A stretch of DNA of 64,000 nt from NCBI RefSeq assembly GCF_009758125.1, contig NZ_WRXO01000001.1, positions 1,364,001 through 1,428,000 of the forward strand. The letters run 5' to 3'. Position numbers and translations under genes: made by a program. Every line of letters begins with the position of its first letter. Positions within the stretch are counted from its first letter, which is position 1. This document shows positions 1 to 11,400 of the stretch, one piece after another. The notes below the pieces were generated by a model. That model was not told the DNA's origin, ran no database searches, and saw nothing but the letters and a program-made list of their open reading frames with translations. The stretch comes from Chitinophaga oryziterrae (GTDB lineage Bacteria > Bacteroidota > Bacteroidia > Chitinophagales > Chitinophagaceae).

Positions 1-2207
1 CTGATGATCTGGTAATCCGGTTTATTTGTGCGCACTACTTCGCGAAGTTCTTCAAAAGTGAGGTAGTAGATATCTTCTTTTTCATGGATAACGTTAGCTT
101 GTACGAGTTGTTCAGCTTCTTTCAGTAAGGCCTGCTTATAAACAAAGTAGCGGTTAATTATCCCGTATTTTGGATATTCACGATAACCGGCGAAATTCCG
201 GAGTAGGCTGATCATTTGTTTTGTTTCCCTGGCTTTTTGTTCACCATCCGGTAATTGCTTCAACCGATCTAATAATTCTTGTTCTTTTTTCAAAGCTTTC
301 TGTCGCCCCTGTTCAAATTTTCGCTTGCCGGCACCAGGCTCAAAGTTTTTGATATTAGAGAGAATCATGGAGACGAGTGTAAGCGGTTTTTCGCTCCAAC
401 GCGTTTTTGTAATATCGATCTCTCCTGCACATCGCATACCGTATTTGTTGAGGTAAGCATAGATAGCGTCCCGGGTTTCCTGTCCACCATCAAACTTAAC
501 CAGATCGTCCAGAAAGTTATCATCTTTTACATGTTGTAAATAATTGATCACATCCCGGTGAGGACGGATCACATCTGCGAGATCCAATAACTCCAGTCCC
601 ATTTCCGAAGTAATATTATTGGGGGCAGATTGAGAAAGTGTATCTGCTGCGTTTTTTTCATCTAACCATTTCTTCATGTTTTCATTGATCCATGTTGATG
701 CATCTACAGAAGCCATAATTGCACTCCTATTCTGTGGGTCAAATAAGGTCTTCTTTGATTGCTGACCATCTTCCAGGATAAAATCAAATAAGTCCGGTCC
801 TGATCTCGTTTGGATGTTATCTTTTAACTCTTTTATCGATGTTTGATACCGCTTGATCAGATCAGAAACGATCGTCGGATCGTTTTTGATTTGTGCGTGA
901 ATATCTGCGGACGATTTACCTGTACTGCTTTTGATAGAGTTCAATTCTTCTTTGTCATTTGGCAACAATTTTATAAAATCTCCGCGCTCTGTGATGGCTA
1001 TCAATGCGTCTTTTATGAGGGGATCATGTTGGCCCATGACATCTATTATCGTTTTTCTGCCGGTGGGTGAAGCCAGGTTAGATGCTATATCAACAAATAA
1101 CCGCCCACCGGCTTTAAACATCGGTCGAAAAGCTGTTAATTGCCATAAGGACAATCCCAATGGTTTCATGGGGTCGGTCATCATTTGTTGATGGCCGACA
1201 GATATGTAAACGTGATTTTCCTGATCATTCGCTTCCGGGACCGGGTATAAAGTAGTGATTGGCCGACTCTGTACAATATAAAATGTATCATCAACCAAAC
1301 ACCATTCAATGTCCTGGGGGTGGCCGAAATGTTCTTCGATCTTTCTTCCTATGTATTCAAGCTGTAAAATCTGCTCATCCGTCAGCGCTTGCTTATTCTG
1401 CTTCTCGGGCTCAATCTCCTGTTCTTTCGTACCGCCATCTTTTGAGGCATAAATAGCCAGTTTCTTGGTGGATATCTTCTTATCGATAACCTTACTGTTA
1501 CACACTTTATAGAGATCAGTGTTCACAATGCCCGAGACTATGGCCTCACCAAGTCCGAAGCTGGCATCAATGGATGATATTTTCCTGTTAGAAGTGACAG
1601 GATCGGCAGTAAACAAAATTCCTGCCGCATGCGGAAAGACCATCTTCTGAACAACCACGGACAGGTGGACTTTACGGTGGTCGAAGCCGGTTTGAAGGCG
1701 GTAAATCACTGCCCTCTCCGTAAACAGCGATGCCCAGCATTTACTGATATGTTGCAGGATTGCCGTTTTCCCGATAATGTTCAAATAGGTATCCTGCTGG
1801 CCTGCAAAGGATGCCGTTGGCAGGTCTTCGGCTGTAGCACTGGACCGCACAGCAAAGGCCTCTTTTTCGCCAAACTTTGTGAGATAACCCGCGATCTCTT
1901 CTGCTATATCAGTAGAAATGGGTATTCTTTCGATGGCCATACGGATTTTTGCACTGATTTGTCTGATATTTTCCCTCTCTTCAGCCTTAAGACGTGCTAA
2001 TTCATCCAGCAAGCTGTTAAGCTCCTGATTATTTCCGGTTATTTTTTTATACGCTTCGGTGGTAACACAAAAAAACTCCGGCACCTGTATCCCTTTGATT
2101 CCGGACAGTTCACCCAGATTCGCAGCTTTGCCTCCTGCGATCATAAACCTTGATCTGTCGATCTCCTGAAAACAAAGTATATATGTGTTTATCTTTTCCG
2201 GTATCAT
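1..2207 (-). CDS. rph: Rifamycin phosphotransferase (PEP synthase-like), 3' end cut by window edge
   Basis: About 735 codons are open from an ATG at 2207 to the left edge. The N-terminus reads like the ATP-grasp domain of PEP synthase-type dikinases, with the motif AVRSSATAEDLPTASFAGQQ near residues 118-137, SIDASFGLGEAIVSG near 210 and FYIVQSRPIT near 310. The following section resembles the rifamycin-binding domain of Rph proteins rather than classical PEP synthase. Known Rph enzymes have about 865 residues and end in a swivelling phospho-histidine domain; that part lies outside the window, so the catalytic His cannot be checked. The family transfers the beta phosphate of ATP to the ansa ring hydroxyl of rifamycins in the cytoplasm, which inactivates them. 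The gene is alone in its direction here, with about 240 bp separating it from the next stop. A PEP synthase-like enzyme with another substrate is the alternative. Confidence 0.82.
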   Translation of the reverse strand, partial: MIPEKINTYILCFQEIDRSRFMIAGGKAANLGELSGIKGIQVPEFFCVTTEAYKKITGNNQELNSLLDELARLKAEERENIRQISAKIRMAIERIPISTDIAEEIAGYLTKFGEKEAFAVRSSATAEDLPTASFAGQQDTYLNIIGKTAILQHISKCWASLFTERAVIYRLQTGFDHRKVHLSVVVQKMVFPHAAGILFTADPVTSNRKISSIDASFGLGEAIVSGIVNTDLYKVCNSKVIDKKISTKKLAIYASKDGGTKEQEIEPEKQNKQALTDEQILQLEYIGRKIEEHFGHPQDIEWCLVDDTFYIVQSRPITTLYPVPEANDQENHVYISVGHQQMMTDPMKPLGLSLWQLTAFRPMFKAGGRLFVDIASNLASPTGRKTIIDVMGQHDPLIKDALIAITERGDFIKLLPNDKEELNSIKSSTGKSSADIHAQIKNDPTIVSDLIKRYQTSIKELKDNIQTRSGPDLFDFILEDGQQSKKTLFDPQNRSAIMASVDASTWINENMKKWLDEKNAADTLSQSAPNNITSEMGLELLDLADVIRPHRDVINYLQHVKDDNFLDDLVKFDGGQETRDAIYAYLNKYGMRCAGEIDITKTRWSEKPLTLVSMILSNIKNFEPGAGKRKFEQGRQKALKKEQELLDRLKQLPDGEQKARETKQMISLLRNFAGYREYPKYGIINRYFVYKQALLKEAEQLVQANVIHEKEDIYYLTFEELREVVRTNKPDYQII

Positions 2208-2384
2208 ATTAATGGCTTTTTTAGAGATGTGTAAAGCCAAAAATATAAGATATGGCACATCAAAACACTGTTTCTCAACTATATTTTTTGCGCACAATAA
2301 TGATGGAAGCAGGGACGTTTTCCATTTAAATATTCCCGGGAATAATCGTCTGAATGAGCATAAATCTCCCTCAGTATCCGAATG

Positions 2385-2422
2385 AAAATAGGTTGTATCA
2401 TACTTTTGATACAACCTATTTT
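2385..2422 (-). terminator. Intrinsic terminator after the giant gene
   Basis: A perfect 16-bp stem (2385-2400 with 2407-2422) with a 6-nt loop. The stem is flanked by A and T runs on both sides, so it could work in both directions, but only the giant gene ends nearby, 25 bp away. Confidence 0.8.
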
Positions 2423-2447
2423 ATGATCTGATTCACATGCTACCTAT

Positions 2448-5400
2448 CTACATCTGCGTGATATATTGAATACCCAGGTTTAAAGATCTTAGCCTTACCA
2501 GTGGCAGCGGCTGTTGTGTAAGGTTAGAAAAAATGGTGAGGTCGAACCATAGGGCTGCATTGGTGCTGACCGGATTGTGGGTATTATACCACAGCCCGAT
2601 ACTACCGGCCCATTCTGCGATCATATCTGCCAGTTTTTTATCACCCGTAGAAGCATCCGGATTTACCTGGATACTTTGCATTGGCTGCATGATCACCGGC
2701 AGGGCCACATTTCCTGTACCTGTATTGAGTTGATAGATGTACTGGCAACTCATCAGGAAGCTGACGGTATCCTGAGAATTCTCTTCCAGCAATGCATCAA
2801 ACAGGTTAGTAAGCTGAGTCGTGAGCGATGCATAATTATGATTTCCGGATGGAGCATTGATCGTAGATATATCTACCGGCGTATCGCTGTCAGTAGTAGG
2901 ATGGTAAGGATTTGAAAACTCTACCGTTCCTGTTGTATATATGAATGGTTCACTGCTCGGCTTACCAGGTACCAGCTCTGCATTTCGTCTAATGAATGCT
3001 ATAGTAGCGGAATCCTGCCGGGCAAGGATATTCATTGCCGGAATGATCACCGTTCTGTCCTGTATCACTTGTCCTTCTGCAGCAGGCAACACTGCCCCGT
3101 CTTTCGTATAGTAATAACAGAAATCTCCGGTGCATGCCTGTGTATAAGAGTGGCGTTCGTATCCTTTGATGTCCACAAGTGGCTGACCTATACCATCCGG
3201 AGGTAAGCCATACACAGATACAATAAGCGCCTGCACTTCATTTACCGTAGCTGATCCTTCCTGTATATAGAAGTTATACGGCAGTACTACCGTACTTGTA
3301 ATCCTGTTGCTGCCGGAAGGCATTGCCAGCATATTGCCCTGAGCCGCAGTGACCACATGGGATACCAGTGCCGTATAGGAAGTAAGCGCAGTTGAAACGG
3401 TATCCAGCAGGGGATCTCCAATAGCTGTGCCAGCGGTGACCTGCGTCAGTTGTGATTCCAGCACGGCATATACCGACGGCGATACTGTAACAAACTCTGC
3501 CAGTTGCGGGAAGGCGTCCTCGATTCCCATCAGCATCCTGGCACTGTTATCCATTACGTTAAAGTTAATCGTGAAGTCCAGCTGGTCCTGCGGATAATGG
3601 ATCGGTAAAGAATATTCAATGTTATAGTTCCAGTTCAGCAACTGGCTGATATCTGCAACGTCAGGAGGTATGGCAGATTCTCCCGACTGATTTACCATGG
3701 AAGGAGCAGTTGGGAACTCACGTAATACCATTGGGACCTTCATTTTACCAAGATTGCCGCTGAGGGGACTGTCATTAATTGACAACGGTGTAACGAAGCT
3801 CAGCCATGTTGATGCTTCATAGCCGTCAATGTTAGGCAGTGTACTGATTTGATGTTCAATTGAACTACCGGCAAAGCTGAGGTCCAGATCTACATAAGGT
3901 AATAATTCTTTATTGCTGCCTCTCACGACCTGCGGCGATGAAATCAGGAATGGAAGTGTAACTGTTTGGCTTGTTTCCAGTGACAGCTTAGGAGAAGTAA
4001 ATGTAATGGAGTCACTGTTATTACCTTCATTGATCTCTTTCAACACCACCTTTGTAAACGGTGGCATAATCATATTCCCGGTCATGTCTGTAAAGTCCGC
4101 GTTTATCGTTACCTGTGTGCTATCGGCAATTGCCTGTCCATTCAGTTTGAGGATAATCCGCCGGGTGTCGTCAGCATCTATACCGGCACTGACTACATTC
4201 AGTCCGTCACTTACTGTAAAGTTGCTGCTCATGCCGGCCGAAGCTTCATTAGGTGGATTTGTGAAGACCAGGTATATAATAGTATTATCTGTGGCATTAA
4301 CCATCGTATCTTCAAATTTGAAGTTGCGATTTATACTGCCGTACAGACGAGGGGCAATATCAGTTGCTATATCAGCGCTTACCGTAGCATGAAACTGGAT
4401 TGCAGCCTGGGTTGTATAAGCATTGCCCAATTTCTCCAGCAGGAGCTGTTTAAAGCTCTCTTTTACAGCGTCCGCATTAGCGGTTTCATCTTTGAACACC
4501 GGTATCATCCACTCTTTCACAATATCAGCCAGCGCTTTTTTACCGGCCAGGAGGTCCTGCAGATAAGTCGTCTGTTTTTTGTTGTCCACCAGCTGTATCG
4601 CAGCTGTAAACTCTGGCGACAGTATATTATCTATGCTGCTGAAAAACTGATTTCCCCACTGGTCCATATCGATACCGGTAAAATCGACATAGACAGATGG
4701 TGTATTGAAATCTATACCTGTTTTTTCAGAATAGTAATAGATGGGCACCTGCCGTCTTGATTCCAGCTTATTGGATATAGGACGTGGTGCAAACATATCA
4801 GGATCAGCCGGATCGTTGATAGTATATGCTATCGGTGTAAGGGCATTTTTATTTAGTCCCAGTCGTACCGCCCATGTTTCTTTATCGTTACCTGCATTTT
4901 CCCTGTCGGTACCGGTTGCAATGCGTAATTCATATTTACCGGGTTGCAGCAGGGCTTCTTCAAAGAGGGCCGCAAAAGTATTAAGGCTGTGGGTGTTGCC
5001 GCCAGATGTATCGGAGAGTGGAGATACTTCCGTTACAGCCTGCAGTATGCCACCTGTGGTTTCAAGATCACCTGACGCCGCATTTTTTGTGCGCTTTACA
5101 GTGAAGCTGAGATCAAGACGGAATATCTGCGCGGCGTTCAGGTTTGCAGGGTCAATTGCAAATGTCAGCAGATGAGCAGCATCTGGCGCAGGTACATCTG
5201 TAAGCCCTTTTGATCTGTTTTCAAGGAACAGATAGATGGATGTGATCCAGTTTTCCACAAGGGCCGAAATCTGTTCTGTGCTGAGCGTATAACCTTGTTG
5301 CAGCAGCGTGGTGTCTACCGCATATGCAATGCCGTTAGGATCCGTTAACTGGTACCATAACTGCTTGTATACGGACAGGTCCTTTTTAGCCTGCTCAATG

Positions 5401-8400
5401 ACGGTAGATGTGGCTTCTGCAGGAATTTCCGGATAGCTAAACTGTGCAATGCCGGTATATGTCTCTGTCTGGTCTGTATTACTGATGTTGTTGATACTTA
5501 AAGTTACCAGCAGGTTCTCCGGAACATTATCCACCTGTATCGTCACTGTTTGATTATCTGAGGCGAGTGTTATGTTTTGGATACTGATACCCTGGTCCAG
5601 GCTATAGTTTGCATGATCTATAGCAGATATTTCATCCAGCGGTTCTGTAAACCATGCAGTGATGCTTGTTTTACCCGCGGCTTTGGCCCACATGAGTCCC
5701 TGGTAATAGCTATCACCAAATGAGAGGTTTAATTGTAATTGCGGGTCTTGTTTTACATCTGTATTCACTTCCCATGATGCGGCGATGGAAGGCCATTGAT
5801 TTAGTCCAATGAGCGCATCAGTATAACCAGTGAGTACCGGAGGCATATTAAGCCGGCTGTTACCGGATGGCTGGCTTAGCGTAGTAATAATCCGGTTGCC
5901 ATATAGGTCCTGCCATGCATAATCTATCTGCAGCAGTCCTCCAAGTCCATGGTATGGGCTATCTGTCTGATCCGGCATATTAGCCGCTGTTAGTACAACA
6001 TTTTTGGCAAAGCGTGTATATGGTATAGATTGCGTATAGCTCCAATTGTCACCTTCTGCCAATGTTTTAGGATAACTCATCTTGTCATTCGTATCCTGGT
6101 CTTCCGTTTCTCCGGATGGTGTGGCAGGAAGCCCCAGGTTACTTGCACTAAAATAATTGTTATCAGCCACCTGGTAAGAGAGCATGTTGTAGGTGTTCAG
6201 CAGGAATAGCCTGCCATAATCAGGATTGGAAGGATCATCAGGTATTGCTCCGGGCACAGGGCGTTCTGCGGCAATGCCTGCTACTCCCGGTGCTACAGCA
6301 GAAGTACGTATATCCGGTCCTCCACTAATGATTATCTGCTGATTATCGGCAAATATGCCAGCTACCTGTTGGTTTTTGCCACCCAGGGCTGCGAGATCTT
6401 CTCCATAGTAGGAAGCAATGCTTTCAAATGTATTGCCCCCGTTGCTTGTTCCTACAGTTACTGTAATTTCCGGCAAGTAGAGTGCTGTGTACACCGGTAA
6501 TACATCCGGCCAGGTTGTCTGTAACGGATTGGCTGCTTTAATGGCATCCGGTGTGGTACCGAAGTAAGCCGCAATCGTATCCAGGTTGCCTCCTGGTGCG
6601 TTCCCCTCCGGTCTTACTTCATATACACCTTCATCTATCAGCAGTTGCTTGCCAGCCCTTAATGTGAGACCATCATTGTCAGTAACTACATCCGCTACAT
6701 TGCCATAATATTTGTATGCCAGGTCAGATAATGTCTGTGCACTATCCGACGGCAGACTATACTGATATGGATCAGCTTCTGCAAACAATACCGCATGTGT
6801 TGTATCGATCGCTTCGCCGGTAGCCAGCACATTCATGTAGTTGGTTACATTATTGCGTAAAGCACTATCATCAGATGCCGTATATAATACCAGCAGGGAA
6901 ATGACAGCTTCATTTTTATCGTTAAATATTCTGTCCGGCAGGCCGCTGCTACTGCCGGAATTGTAATAATAAAGGTAATAACCTCCTCCTCTCGTGATAC
7001 TTGCCTGCCAGAGCAAACGGATAAAGTCAGTTGTTTCATTAAGCAATACCATTGCCTCCTGTTGTTCAGCTGTCAGGTAGAACAGGGCAGAAAGACTGTC
7101 CGGACGCGTTTCTGTAGACAGGTTTACCTGTGCAATGCCCATTGTGAGGCTATTGAGTGCGTCTGTTTGGATACCTTCGGTTGTAGTGCCATTTGAATCT
7201 ACGCCGTAAGCAACTGTGAGTGTAGCGATCAGGGATTTGTTATCTCCGATCCCGCTTACCATTTTTTCCAGCACTTCCACATTGCTGCCGTCAGCTCCCA
7301 TGATCTCGTAAGTAGTGAGCGTGTTCGGGCTGTCAGTAACTACCGGAACTTTTTTAATTGTAAATGAAACCAAAGATCCATACCCATAATAGGTAACAGG
7401 TGTATTGACCATTGTGCGGCTGGCTTCATCATATCGGCCTATTTGCATTTTAACCCTTGGGTTCACTGCGCGGGTCTGCGGGTCGGGTAGTTGCAACAGG
7501 GTGTCTGGTAACTGCCACAGACTTAGCGCTGGTACGCCCCCGGCATCTCCGCCGTAAGGCATTGTAAAGGCTGAGGCACTGTTCCAATTGATTTCTGATG
7601 TGAATGGATAAGTGGCCTCTTTTGTAATAAAGGTATCCTGCGCCCCCAGTAACGAAAGAGATACATCAAGAATGTTAGCAGTAGCATATCCTTTTACAGC
7701 ACTGATCTGCCGGGCATCAAAGGAACCAGGTGTCAGTGGTAATATCAGTTGGGACGGATTGCTACCGGCAAATATCAGCCAGCTTAGCGCCAATGTGCCG
7801 GATAACTGGATGTTGAAATTTTCAGTTCCGAGGTTGGGTATCTGGAATTGCTGTCCTGTTAATGCGTATAAGCCGGCATACGCAGGTAGTGTCAGCACAC
7901 CTCCGTTATCTGTAACCCACATGCCTTTATATTCCGGTGTGATCCCTTCTGTTGGAAGTCGAAGTCCTGCCATATAATAACGGGACGTCATACCGGATAA
8001 GTGCTGCAGGCCGTTTGTTGCCTGTATTTCATTGATCAGTTCCCCTGTCTGGAATTGCTGCAGGTTCGCAATGTTTATATAATCTCCTGTACTCTTATCA
8101 AAGAGGTCAGATACAGTGCCATTTTCTGCAGGTGCTGCAAGTTGTTGCTGTGTGATATTGTATTGGGATGCGATTTTATTCAGGGTGTCACCGCTTGCAG
8201 TAGTGTTATTGAAAGAAGGAAGGGCAATGGTGGCAACGGGCAGCAATAACCCGGCAAGACCGGTAATATTGCCGTTATTTATAAGGTCGCCCACTGATAC
8301 GCCTATAGCCTGTGATACATCATTGAGTGATTGTCCTGCCAGCGTTTTATAAGGATCTTTACCTGGATAACTGATAGTAATGCCTGGGGATAGCGTATTG

Positions 8401-11400
8401 GCTGTATTCTGGTTGGCAGTGGCCAGTTCTTTGCCTGTAAACCCATTGTAAAATATTGATTGCGCTGCAATACTATCGAATGTATCAGATGCTTGTACAA
8501 TATATGTACTGCCTGTTATACGCAGATGTTTTCCAGCGTTCAGACCGGCTGAGACATTGTCTGTAAACAAAGCCTCAATGGTGTACAGGTCTGTTCCCGC
8601 TTTATCATTTACCCAGTTGACAATGTCATTTATAGTCTGGTTGTCCTGCAGGTAATATTTAAAGTCTTTAAGAGACTCTCTTGCTGACTGTAACATCTGC
8701 CGGCATATCAGCAGGAAGTAATCGCTATAGATGAAGCTGGCCATGGACTGGCCGTCTGCATCGTCCATCTTAAGCGTTTGCAGGTTACCGGTTTGTTCAT
8801 CTTTTTCCACCTGTACTGCCAGCTCATTAAAGTATCTCCGCAGGTATTCTGTATATGCAGAAGATGTACTGTTATACCCTGCAAAGTCGTATGAAATACC
8901 TTTATAGTCGGTACCATAATCCGGCAGTGTAAGCAGCATTTCCGGTGGAACGGGGAAATAAGTGGCATCCGTTTCTCCGGACGAAGGTGCGTTTACTGTG
9001 ACCGTAAACTGGTTGGTCATAAATGCATTCACATCCTCAACCGTTATCGGTGTTGGGTTCGCAGTATCGCTCAGGTAATCCAGCAGTGCTGCAAGTTGCA
9101 GATCGGTTACAATTGTGGCGTCTACTTCCGCACTTGTCATTGGTCCGGATTGTATTGCTGCAATAGCCCATCTGAATACCTGTTTGCCTAACAGTTCAAA
9201 AGAGGTATCAATACCTGCACCGTACGCTTTCTGTTTTCCGTTCTCCTTATCATCCTGCGGTGGTGGTACAGATTCGAGAAAGAGCATTGCAATGTAACAT
9301 GCCATTTGCTGAGACACATCTGCTGCATTATCTCCTGCCATCGTAAGGCCCAGTCCTGCGTATGCCGTAAGTTGAACCGGCGTTGCTGCCTTCCCGAGAT
9401 TAGACCATACCGGGCTGGTAACAGCACGCATAGCCATCAGTTCTTTCTGATCATAGTAAAATCTCCTGCGTCTTCTTTGCAGTACAGGCATACCGGCCGT
9501 AAGCAACTGTACCTGCTCTGTAGTGGTCCATGGTGGCGTACCGCCAATAGCTTTTATAGTGATTCCTTCCTGTATTCTTGCAGAGAAGCTAAAGCTGATC
9601 TTTATTTTGAAAAGCCCCAGATTGATGGTGATACGGAGTGATACACTTACAGATGCGGTAATGGACAGTTCTATTGGTTCGTAAGGCGCAAAGGTCATCT
9701 GCACCAGCAATCTGATATCTATATTTACATCTGCTTTTACAATGGCGAAATCTACTGTACCATACAGCTTGCCAATGATACCCACTGTACCCCGGAACCA
9801 GAAGTAATAAGATGTTTCCAGTTGTGTATTGTTACCGCTGCCATCACTTAACAGATAAGGGTTCCATTTTGCAAGTATACCTTCGAGTATGGCTACTGCT
9901 GTAAGACTGAATCCGGCTTTGAGTATACCTACATCAAAAGAGTAGCCGAAGCCAAACTGCACACCGAAACCGAATACGAGCACAGGGTTGAATGTGCCAT
10001 TGGTGGCGGCAGGCACCCTGTTGGTAGTAGCGCTGGACAACTTACCAAAATAAACGCCTGCAGATCCCATTACGGGGATGGGAATACCTACAGGTGTCCA
10101 GATAAGGGTCTGAAAGGTAAAGGAACGGGAAAAATCTTCTTTCCAAGGAAAACCAATATCTACCTGGAAGTCGCCATTGGTAAATACGGCAATACCAAAT
10201 ACGGGCAGTGTTATGTTAAACTGGCCCATATTGATCTTGCGCATAACATCAGGCAATACGATCTCTGCCTGGTATACACCCACACTGTCGCTGATCTTTT
10301 TATACATGATCTGGAAGTCCAGCCCTTTGAATATTTTGGCAGGCTCTCCTTCCAGTGCAATACGTAATGCATAGAGGTAAGGATCGTTAAATACGATCTG
10401 CATTGTGATGAAATACTGTGCGGCAGCGGCTGTTGTAGCGGCCAATGCCACCGCATTGGATTTATCGCCTCCCAGTTGCAGCAGGCCAAAGTCCATGCCC
10501 GTAAGCCAGGAGCTATTAGCATCAAAATGTATGGGTGGGATTTTTCCCGGTTTGGTTTCCGGCAGGGTAGACATACAGGCAATGGCTGCCTGTACATTAT
10601 CAGCTGTTTTAAAACAATCCAGTGTTACATGCTGTCCTAATGCCAGCATCCGAAGGTCCAGATATTTGCTGCCCTGTCCGGGAGGCGCCGGTGTAGTTTC
10701 GGGTTTGGCCGCATTCCAGGATGGTATTTCGCCCCATGCTGCAGTTACATCCAGCGTAACGATTACGCCGTTGTTATCAGGATTTGGATCTTTGCTGTTA
10801 TAGGAAACACTGATGCCATTGATGGTAACGAAGCCCAGGTTGATAGGCCCTATACCAACATTAAAGCTCACTTTATTATCAGTAAAATCGTAAACCAGTG
10901 AAAGGTTATTGAGTGGTATGCTATTCAGTACATTCCAAGGTGAGGCCAGTCCGAAGCTGGTGCCGGTAGCCCAGGATACCATTATTTCCACCAGGCTTCC
11001 GATCGTAGTAGTTTCTTTGAATTTCAGTGTGGCGATCTGGTGTATTTTCCCATCTATGTTCTTTTCTTCCACTTCGCCCGTAAGTATACCCCAGGTAATA
11101 CCATACGCCTTGTAATCGGGATTGAAATTGTAGAAAGCGGTAATGTTGATCTTGTTCCAGATGATATCTGCGGAGATAGCACCATAATAACCGGCGGTTG
11201 CACTTTTATCTTTCTTTCCATACCCTATTTGCGCGGTCCCTGCAACTGTAAGATCAATAAAGTCGATATGCCATGGCGCGGCTGTTTTTGCGCCGAATTC
11301 CCAGTAGGAGGAGACTGTATTGATAGTGAATGAAAGTCCGTCGATGCCGTAATTATATTCTTCTGACGGCGCCCAGCTGTTACCGATGTAATAGGTAAGC

